36,875 nt of DNA, from assembly GCA_017531765.1 (NCBI GenBank), contig JAFXKJ010000158.1, positions 1-36,875 of the forward strand, read 5' to 3'. The notes beneath the pieces are model-generated. The model ran no database searches, was not told where the DNA came from, and was given only the letters and a program-made list of their open reading frames with translations. This DNA comes from Clostridia bacterium. GTDB taxonomy: Bacteria > Bacillota > Clostridia > Oscillospirales > CAG-272. The position numbers and the translations under genes are program-made. Shown here in pieces: positions 31,331-36,875 of this stretch; the first letter of the stretch is position 1; every line of letters begins with the position of its first letter.

Positions 31331-32222
31331 AGCCGTCCTCCCCAAGATGCGCCCACCACTTTTCCACCATGTGATGGGGGTAATAGCTCTTTTTCGCTTT
31401 TCTCAGTCCCTCTATGCCCATGTCCTCTTCTCTGTTGAGGAATTTCACCTCGGGGTACTTCTCTCTTACAAATCTTGCCGCCTCGCGGTTTATCATGGCA
31501 TACGCGCCGTCAAACTCGGGGAGAGCCTTTTCAAAATGCACGTCAAAGGTGTCGTGTGACACGCGGCTCATGACCGTCAGCGCCGCCGCACTGCCGCCCA
31601 CAAACAGAAGAAGCACTTCAAGACCCAACGCCTCTCTGTCGCGGAGAGCTTTTTTGATAGCGCATCTCTCCATCATAAAGTCCTCGTACTCCCCACGGGT
31701 GGAGTACCACCTTTCAAGAAGAGATTCCGCATCGGGCACGGTGCTTTCGTCAACGGGAGTCAGGCAGAACTCGGGGTACGCTTCCTCGAATTTTCTCAGA
31801 TGCCCTCTCTTTTTGTGGTATTTCTTACCGGGTGTGTCCGCAAGGTCGTCCGTTAGGTAAACATAATCGTGGGAGTCTCTGTCGGCATGAATACGGAAAG
31901 CTTCACCGTAGGTAGTCTCAAGCCAAACTTTGTCACGCTCGGTGATTCCCGTGATACGGCAGGGGATCCCCCTCTCCCCTGAATCGCGCATCAGCGCGTC
32001 AACGGCGGCTTTTTTGTCTCCGTCACCTATGGGAAAGGGGTAAACGCTTCTGCGGTTAAACTGAGAAAAGAACACAAGGCACCCCGCCACCTCCGACATG
32101 GTCTGACGTCCCCAAAGGTACAGATTTGCAAAGGAATATTCGCATCCCCTCTCACCTGATTCCATATGGATCTGCTCGTACTTTTCCTTGTCGGCAAGAG
32201 TAAATCTCTTAAAATCAATCAC
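31320..32222 (-). CDS. DUF2156-type (phosphatidylglycerol lysyltransferase C-terminal-like) protein
   Basis: The 300-residue protein resembles the soluble LPG-synthase C-terminal/DUF2156 family, a pair of GNAT-like folds. Recognisable features are the N-terminal YSFANLYLW, the central KYHKKRGHLRKFE and the C-terminal FLNREEDMGIEGLRKAKKSY. Family members transfer an aminoacyl or acyl group, but this one lacks the membrane part of MprF. Translation starts at GTG (32222) behind an AGAGGGTGG site. It is first in a two-gene operon with the GNAT protein and has a perfect promoter. The acceptor substrate is unknown. Confidence 0.82.
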   Translation of the reverse strand: MIDFKRFTLADKEKYEQIHMESGERGCEYSFANLYLWGRQTMSEVAGCLVFFSQFNRRSVYPFPIGDGDKKAAVDALMRDSGERGIPCRITGITERDKVWLETTYGEAFRIHADRDSHDYVYLTDDLADTPGKKYHKKRGHLRKFEEAYPEFCLTPVDESTVPDAESLLERWYSTRGEYEDFMMERCAIKKALRDREALGLEVLLLFVGGSAAALTVMSRVSHDTFDVHFEKALPEFDGAYAMINREAARFVREKYPEVKFLNREEDMGIEGLRKAKKSYYPHHMVEKWWAHLGEDGYDY

Positions 32223-32264
32223 GTCGCCACCCTCTTTCTGATTTTTACACGTTATGCTATCATG

Positions 32265-32293
32265 ATTATAACCTGTCGTTTATTGTTTGTCAA
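32265..32293 (-). promoter_or_regulatory. Perfect-consensus promoter of the DUF2156/GNAT operon
   Basis: On the minus strand TTGACA (32293-32288) and TATAAT (32270-32265) are spaced by 17 bases, matching the sigma-A consensus exactly. Confidence 0.88.
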
Positions 32294-32347
32294 TTATAAT
32301 TTTCCTTCTTCATCGGTGTAAAAAATCCCGCTGATAGAAAACTGTTA

Positions 32348-32376
32348 TTGACACCAACCCGCAACGATAGTATAAT
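32348..32376 (+). promoter_or_regulatory. Perfect-consensus promoter of the GH38 operon
   Basis: TTGACA (32348-32353) and TATAAT (32371-32376) are spaced by 17 bases, with the start codon 43 bases further on. It diverges from the promoter of the DUF2156 operon. Confidence 0.88.
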
Positions 32377-32418
32377 AAACTCAACAGATCACCCCGATGT
32401 GTAAGAAAGGAACATATA

Positions 32419-35400
32419 ATGAACAGCAAAGCGTATTACCGCCACACTTACGACAAAATTTCGGCAGCTGTAAAATATTACGGAGACTATATCTTTGAAA
32501 AGATTTGTGACATACCCAATGTGTACGCCTACGAAACCCCGGAGCATCTCAGAGTTCCCCCGTCTGCGGAGCTATATTCCCCCATCGAAACAGGGCACAC
32601 CTGGGGCGGCGAGTGGAACAATATGTGGCTCCACGCAGAGGTGACAACCCCCGAAGTTGCCGCGGGAAAGACTCTCTGTATACGTCCCGTAACAGAGGCT
32701 CCCGAAATTCTGTGCTTCAAAAACGGTGTCCCCTCGGGAATCATCAACGGCAAAGACTACTTTATCGGCGGTATGCACTGCGTACTGTACCTATCCCGTT
32801 CGGCTGTGCCGGGAGAGAAGTTTACTGCCGACTTCGAGTGCTACGCAGGTCACGACTGCCTTGAAGTAAAGATATACGACAATTACGGAAAGAGCCACAC
32901 GGGTAATACCTTCCGCCGCACTCTTCGCGGAATGTACCTCTGCACGGTAAACGAGACCTTTAACAAGTGCGTGTTCGATATGCAGACCGTACTTCAGTTC
33001 GTCACGCTTCCCGACGTAAACTTTCTGAAGCTGAAGGCTCATGATGCGCTTCTCGCGGCGTTCCCCCACGTTATCCTCGACCCTGTAAACGCAAGCTACG
33101 AGGAAATGCTCGACTCCGCTGAAAAGATCATCGCCGCCCTTGCACCCGCCCTTGAAAAGGGTACAAGCGACCTCTCACGAGGAAGAGTGGGCATCATCGG
33201 TCACTCACATCTCGACACCGCATGGCTCTGGCCCGTGTCCGAGACGATCCGCAAGGCCGCACGTACCTATTCAGAGGTGCTTGGCTTTATGGAAGCCGAC
33301 CCCGACTATAAATTCGTGCAGTCCTCTGCTCTCCACCTTGACTGGATGAGAGAATACTACCCTTCCGTTTTTGAGAGGATCAAAGAAAGAGTCGCCGAGG
33401 GACGGTATGAGCCAAACGGCGGAGTTTGGGTAGAGTGCGACTGCAACATTACAGGTGGTGAGTCAATGATCAGACAGTTCCTTTACGGTCAGAGGTTCAC
33501 CCGCCGCCACTTCGGCTATACCTCCGACTGCTTCTGGCTCCCCGATACCTTCGGCTATAACGGAGCGATCCCGCAGATCATGCTGGGATGCGGAGTGAAG
33601 AATTTCTACACCACAAAAATGGGTTGGAACGACATGAACGCCTTCCCCCACGACTCCTTCCTGTGGCGCGGTATCGACGGCAGCGAGGTGCTGACTCACC
33701 TGAATCAGATAGGCGGCTTCCCCGATCCCGCAAGTATCGTCAGCTCCGTTGCCTTTATTAAGGACAAGGAAGTAAACGATATGCGTCTTTTCGCCTACGG
33801 CTACGGTGACGGAGGCGGCGGTCCCTCATTCGGAATGTTTGAGTATATAGATCGTATCAAAGACGTCCCGGGGCTTCCCGAGGTGCGTCAGGTAACGGTA
33901 TCTGAATTTATGAGAGAGCTTGACCTCCGTCGAGACAAGCTTCCCGTATACGACGGTGAACTCTACCTTGAGTTCCACCGCGGCACACTCACTCAGATGC
34001 ACGACATCAAGAAAAACAACCGCCGTGCCGAGTTCGCTCTCCGCGGAATGGAGTACCTGAATGTTGTCACTTCCTCTCCCCGGAACGAAAAAACCGATGA
34101 GCTTATTAAGACAATGCTGAAAAACCAGTTCCACGATATTCTCCCCGGGACGAGCATCGCGACAGTTCACGAAACGTCAAAAGCGGAGATGACAAAGCTG
34201 ATTTCCGACATAGAGGCGGAATCCGCAAAATACGCCGCATCCGTTACGGACGAAAGGGATTTCGTAACTCTGTTCAATCCTCTCTCCTTCCCTTATAACG
34301 GAGCTGTCACCCTTGACGGTGAGGTATCCCTTTCAGATGCGCCGTGTCAGACCTATACCGACGCCTACGGAAACGTAAAGACAGACGTTCACTTTACGCT
34401 TCCCGCATTCGGTACGGTAAGCTCCGCTATGGGAGCTCGCGATAATGTCACCTCCCCTTTCTCCTACAGCGACGGCATCCTTGAAACACCCTTCTACAAA
34501 GCAAAGTTCGACTCCGACGGATATATTTCATACCTTTTCGACAAAAGGTGCCGCCGTACTGTCTCCCACAGTGACCCCACCCCTCTCGGCAGACTGATGT
34601 TCGGAGAGGACGTGTCCCTTGAGTACGACAACTGGGAGCTTGATTACGACGTGTTCATGAAGCTCTCGGCTCTAAAAGCGACTGCTTCTCCAAATGTCGT
34701 CTCCGACGGAGAGGTTGAACTCAGGCTGAGAAGCACCTACACCGCGGGCAGAGGCACAGAGATCGTTCTCGATACCGTATTCTATGCCAATGACCCGAGG
34801 ATCGATTATCAGCTTAAGGTGGACTGGAAAACTCCCCACTCCATTCTTAAAGCATCCTTTGACGTTGACATCCGTGCCACAGCCTGTAAAAACGAGATCC
34901 AGTTCGGTCACGTAGAGCGTCCCACCACGAGAAACAACTCTCTTGAGGCGGCAAAATTTGAAGTGTGCAACCACAAATGGACTGATCTTTCCGAGTCCCG
35001 CTACGGCGTGGCACTCCTTAACGACTGCAAATACGGTATTTCCGTTAAGGACAGCGAAATGATGCTCACCCTCCATCGCGGCGGTAACCGTCCCGACCCC
35101 AACGCGGATTTCGGCGTACACACCATGACCTATTCTCTCCTTCCCCACGCAGGGACTATGTCCGCAGAAAGCGTTGTACGCCCCGCCTACGAGCTCAACT
35201 GCCGTCCCATCGTTTCGGACGGCAAGCTGACAAAGCCCATTCTTTGCCCCGTCAGAATTGCCGACACAAACATCATCTGTGAAAGCGTTAAATGCGCGGA
35301 GGACGTGGCAGGTGCGTACGTTTTGAGACTATACGAGTGCGAGAGAAACAAAACCCTCGCAAGCCTTACCTTCGACGGAGGAGTGCGTGTGTACCGCACC

Positions 35401-35508
35401 AATATGCTTGAAGAGATAGAAAGCGAGCTTACACTTGCAGGCGGCAAGGCGGAGCTTGAGTTCCGTCCCTTTGAGATCATAACTCTTCTCGTTGTTCCGG
35501 AGAAGTAA
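32419..35508 (+). CDS. GH38 alpha-mannosidase
   Basis: The 1029-residue protein is a full-length GH38 enzyme. Zinc ligands are in GHSHLDTAWLWP (His264 and Asp266). The nucleophile is Asp376 in FWLPDTFGYNG, with NGGVWVECDCNITGGES between them. The last 400 residues form the beta-rich C-terminal domains of the family. No signal peptide is present, so it acts in the cytoplasm on imported manno-oligosaccharides or N-glycan fragments. AGAAAGG lies upstream of the ATG. A sugar isomerase-like gene follows 53 bases downstream and is probably in the same operon. Confidence 0.93.
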   Translation: MNSKAYYRHTYDKISAAVKYYGDYIFEKICDIPNVYAYETPEHLRVPPSAELYSPIETGHTWGGEWNNMWLHAEVTTPEVAAGKTLCIRPVTEAPEILCFKNGVPSGIINGKDYFIGGMHCVLYLSRSAVPGEKFTADFECYAGHDCLEVKIYDNYGKSHTGNTFRRTLRGMYLCTVNETFNKCVFDMQTVLQFVTLPDVNFLKLKAHDALLAAFPHVILDPVNASYEEMLDSAEKIIAALAPALEKGTSDLSRGRVGIIGHSHLDTAWLWPVSETIRKAARTYSEVLGFMEADPDYKFVQSSALHLDWMREYYPSVFERIKERVAEGRYEPNGGVWVECDCNITGGESMIRQFLYGQRFTRRHFGYTSDCFWLPDTFGYNGAIPQIMLGCGVKNFYTTKMGWNDMNAFPHDSFLWRGIDGSEVLTHLNQIGGFPDPASIVSSVAFIKDKEVNDMRLFAYGYGDGGGGPSFGMFEYIDRIKDVPGLPEVRQVTVSEFMRELDLRRDKLPVYDGELYLEFHRGTLTQMHDIKKNNRRAEFALRGMEYLNVVTSSPRNEKTDELIKTMLKNQFHDILPGTSIATVHETSKAEMTKLISDIEAESAKYAASVTDERDFVTLFNPLSFPYNGAVTLDGEVSLSDAPCQTYTDAYGNVKTDVHFTLPAFGTVSSAMGARDNVTSPFSYSDGILETPFYKAKFDSDGYISYLFDKRCRRTVSHSDPTPLGRLMFGEDVSLEYDNWELDYDVFMKLSALKATASPNVVSDGEVELRLRSTYTAGRGTEIVLDTVFYANDPRIDYQLKVDWKTPHSILKASFDVDIRATACKNEIQFGHVERPTTRNNSLEAAKFEVCNHKWTDLSESRYGVALLNDCKYGISVKDSEMMLTLHRGGNRPDPNADFGVHTMTYSLLPHAGTMSAESVVRPAYELNCRPIVSDGKLTKPILCPVRIADTNIICESVKCAEDVAGAYVLRLYECERNKTLASLTFDGGVRVYRTNMLEEIESELTLAGGKAELEFRPFEIITLLVVPEK

Positions 35509-35561
35509 GGCGCTCCCGTTTAATCGATTAGCGGTATTATCAGACAGAAAGGCGGATTTGA

Positions 35562-36401
35562 GTGAAAACGAAACTTAATTTGGGTCTCATCGGCGGATCG
35601 GGTCTGCCGCCGGCAGAGCAAATTGCAAAGATCCGCCACAGTGGCTTTGACGGGATTTTTTTCGATTTCGGCAGAGGTGAAAAGTTTCACCGCAGGCTTT
35701 CTGCGGCGAAGGAGTGCCACACCGATGTGGTCAGCCTCCACTCGGCCTTTATGAGATGCAATAAGCTGTGGGAAGCCGACGAAAGTACCGAAGACGTGAT
35801 AAGCGAGCAGATCGAGTGTATCAGAGCCTGTCATGACAACAGCATCCCCGTGTCGGTGCATCACGTGTTTATCGGCTTTGAGAGCCACGAGCCGACGGAA
35901 GCGGGACTATATAATTTCGACCGTATCGTCAGAGAAGGCGAAAGACTCGGAGTTAAGCTCGCATTTGAAAACACCGAGGGAATCGAATATTTCGATGTGG
36001 TAATGGAACGGTACAAAAACACATCCGCTGTGGGATTCTGCATCGATACGGGACACGAGCTGTGCTATAATCCCGGCAGAGATCTTATTTCGCAGTACGG
36101 GAAAAAGCTCTGCTTCACCCATATCAACGACAATTTAGGCGTTTGCAGAAATAGTGTCACATATCTTGATGACCTGCATCTCTTACCCTTTGACGGGAAG
36201 GTGGATTTTGACTTTTTTGCCAAGCGGCTCCGCGAGGCGGGCTACCGAGGAGATCTCACCTTTGAATTATCCCGTACAAGTAAACCGGGAAGGCATGAAA
36301 ACGACGGCTACGCGGCAATGAAGTTTGAAGATTACCTGCGTGAGGCATATTCCCGCGCTGAAAAAGTGGCTTCTCTTTGTGAAAAGTACGCCTCTGAATG
36401 A
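35562..36401 (+). CDS. Sugar phosphate isomerase/epimerase-like TIM-barrel protein
   Basis: The 279-residue protein is of the xylose-isomerase-like TIM-barrel superfamily. Metal-binding candidates are in KLAFENTEG, FCIDTGHE, CFTHINDN and LTFELSR. It starts at GTG (35562) with AGGCGG six bases upstream; no ATG fits. It follows the GH38 gene and should be co-transcribed with it, so it may isomerise a sugar released by the mannosidase. It is not a close copy of the one at 29581. No obvious terminator follows the gene. Confidence 0.86.
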   Translation: MKTKLNLGLIGGSGLPPAEQIAKIRHSGFDGIFFDFGRGEKFHRRLSAAKECHTDVVSLHSAFMRCNKLWEADESTEDVISEQIECIRACHDNSIPVSVHHVFIGFESHEPTEAGLYNFDRIVREGERLGVKLAFENTEGIEYFDVVMERYKNTSAVGFCIDTGHELCYNPGRDLISQYGKKLCFTHINDNLGVCRNSVTYLDDLHLLPFDGKVDFDFFAKRLREAGYRGDLTFELSRTSKPGRHENDGYAAMKFEDYLREAYSRAEKVASLCEKYASE

Positions 36402-36440
36402 AAAAGGCAAAAATAAAATAAAAAAACTGTAAAATAGGAC

Positions 36441-36469
36441 TTGCAATTTCCCCTTCTCTATGATATAAT
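36441..36469 (+). promoter_or_regulatory. Promoter of the tRNA-Leu gene
   Basis: TTGCAA (36441-36446) and TATAAT (36464-36469) are spaced by 17 bases. The transcript would start near 36476 and include the tRNA-like hairpin before the true tRNA. Confidence 0.78.
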
Positions 36470-36483
36470 GATTGGGTAAGTTC

Positions 36484-36527
36484 ATATGCGGGTATGGCGT
36501 GGTAGGATGTTTGCATCCTATCCGCAT
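36484..36527 (+). repeat. tRNA-Leu 5'-end copy folded into a hairpin
   Basis: Sixteen bases at 36484-36499 are identical to 36608-36623, which cover the 5' acceptor strand of the tRNA-Leu plus a few bases upstream. The copy continues into a hairpin with an outer pairing ATGCGG/CCGCAT (36486-36491 with 36522-36527) and an inner TAGGATG/CATCCTA (36503-36509 with 36514-36520). It may be a duplicated remnant or a processing signal. Confidence 0.6.
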
Positions 36528-36611
36528 AAGCGAGCTTGTGAGCGTTGCGTGCAGACGCGCGCGCGGAGTTTTCTTATGTTAGTTTACTTTGCATAGTTCA
36601 AAATGTTATAT

Positions 36612-36698
36612 GCGGGTATGGCGGAATTGGCAGACGCGCTAGATTCAGGTTCTAGTCGGGGCAACTCGGTGAAGGTTCAAGTCCTTTTACCCGCACCA
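36612..36698 (+). tRNA. tRNA-Leu (anticodon CAG)
   Basis: The acceptor stem GCGGGTA (36612-36618) pairs with TACCCGC (36688-36694), followed by A and an encoded CCA. The anticodon arm CTAGA-TTCAGGT-TCTAG has a seven-base loop with CAG. A long variable arm (CGGGGCAACTCGG region) is typical of tRNA-Leu, and the T arm contains GGTTCAAGTCC. At 87 bases it has class II length. It reads CUG codons. Confidence 0.96.
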
Positions 36699-36706
36699 AA
36701 GCATTC

Positions 36707-36755
36707 AAACCCGAACCTTTTACCAATCGGTGAAACGTTCGGGTTTGTTGTTTTC
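36707..36755 (+). terminator. Rho-independent terminator after tRNA-Leu
   Basis: A ten-base perfect stem (36707-36716 with 36737-36746) encloses a 20-base loop with its own short ACC/GGT pairing and is followed by a T-rich tail. Confidence 0.87.
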
Positions 36756-36782
36756 TTAAATGATGTTAAATAGCCTTTGTTT

Positions 36783-36817
36783 GTGGCAGTACAGAGTTAG
36801 TCACTCTGTACTGCCAC
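36783..36817 (+). promoter_or_regulatory. 15-base-pair hairpin upstream of the last gene
   Basis: A perfect 15-base stem (36783-36797 with 36803-36817, loop of five) lies 40 bases before the last start codon and is followed by TTCTTC. It may be a terminator or an attenuator in the leader of the next gene. Confidence 0.6.
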
Positions 36818-36857
36818 TTCTTCGTTTCAAGAGATTTCTTACATAAGGAGAATTGAA

Positions 36858-36875
36858 ATGAAGACTAAAAAAGCT
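36858..36875 (+). CDS. Start of an unidentified gene (partial)
   Basis: Only six codons (MKTKKA) are present. An AAGGAG site 7 bases upstream supports the start. The basic beginning would suit a signal peptide, but nothing more can be said. Confidence 0.55.

Overview
The window looks like chromosome from an uncultured, strictly anaerobic, Gram-positive gut or rumen bacterium of the Clostridia. The signs are AGGAGG-type ribosome binding sites, near-consensus sigma-A promoters with 17-base spacers, rho-independent terminators, surface enzymes carrying S-layer homology (SLH) repeats, and an Flx/Hdr electron-transfer system. Base composition is close to even. Exact taxonomy cannot be read from the sequence alone.

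Layout from left to right. (1) 1-6640, all minus strand: an energy-metabolism operon, promoter - L-lactate dehydrogenase - fumarase - HdrB - HdrC - HdrA - MvhD/FlxD - start of an FlxB-like protein that runs off the left edge. (2) 6767-11737, minus strand: a five-gene signalling cassette with its own promoter and terminator. It encodes a membrane-anchored zinc ribbon, a TIR domain fused to a degenerate kinase, a vWA protein, a PP2C phosphatase and an intact Ser/Thr kinase. It resembles the TerY-type vWA/PP2C/kinase triads with a TIR-pseudokinase and a membrane zinc ribbon added, and it is the best candidate here for an undescribed system. (3) 11814-13852, plus strand: a single-gene GH36 raffinose-synthase-like enzyme. 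(4) 13874-16213: a family of about 280-base repeats full of interchangeable hairpins, flanking a lipoprotein gene. (5) 16214-17377: an HTH regulator fused to a cysteine-rich beta-solenoid. (6) 17523-19145: an alkaline-phosphatase-superfamily enzyme with a LamG-like tail.

(7) 19190-28125, minus strand: a sugar-processing locus built from two copies of one module, one or more Gfo/Idh/MocA oxidoreductases followed by a secreted SLH-GH43 enzyme. Copy one has one oxidoreductase and copy two has three. Both start from a conserved promoter block, and both have an intercistronic hairpin before the GH43 gene. (8) 28190-30507: a small membrane protein, then a sugar isomerase/epimerase plus a divergent Gfo/Idh/MocA protein. 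(9) 30551-32293: a GNAT acetyltransferase and a DUF2156-type protein. (10) 32348-36401, plus strand: a GH38 alpha-mannosidase and a second sugar isomerase-like protein. (11) 36441-36875: a tRNA-Leu(CAG) preceded by a hairpin carrying a copy of its 5' end, a terminator, another hairpin and the first codons of a new gene.

Together the carbohydrate genes suggest capture and trimming of complex glycans at the S-layer, with intracellular GH36 and GH38 enzymes and NAD(P)-dependent sugar oxidation and isomerisation. Reducing equivalents could then be balanced by lactate dehydrogenase and the Flx/Hdr complex. That overall picture is inference.
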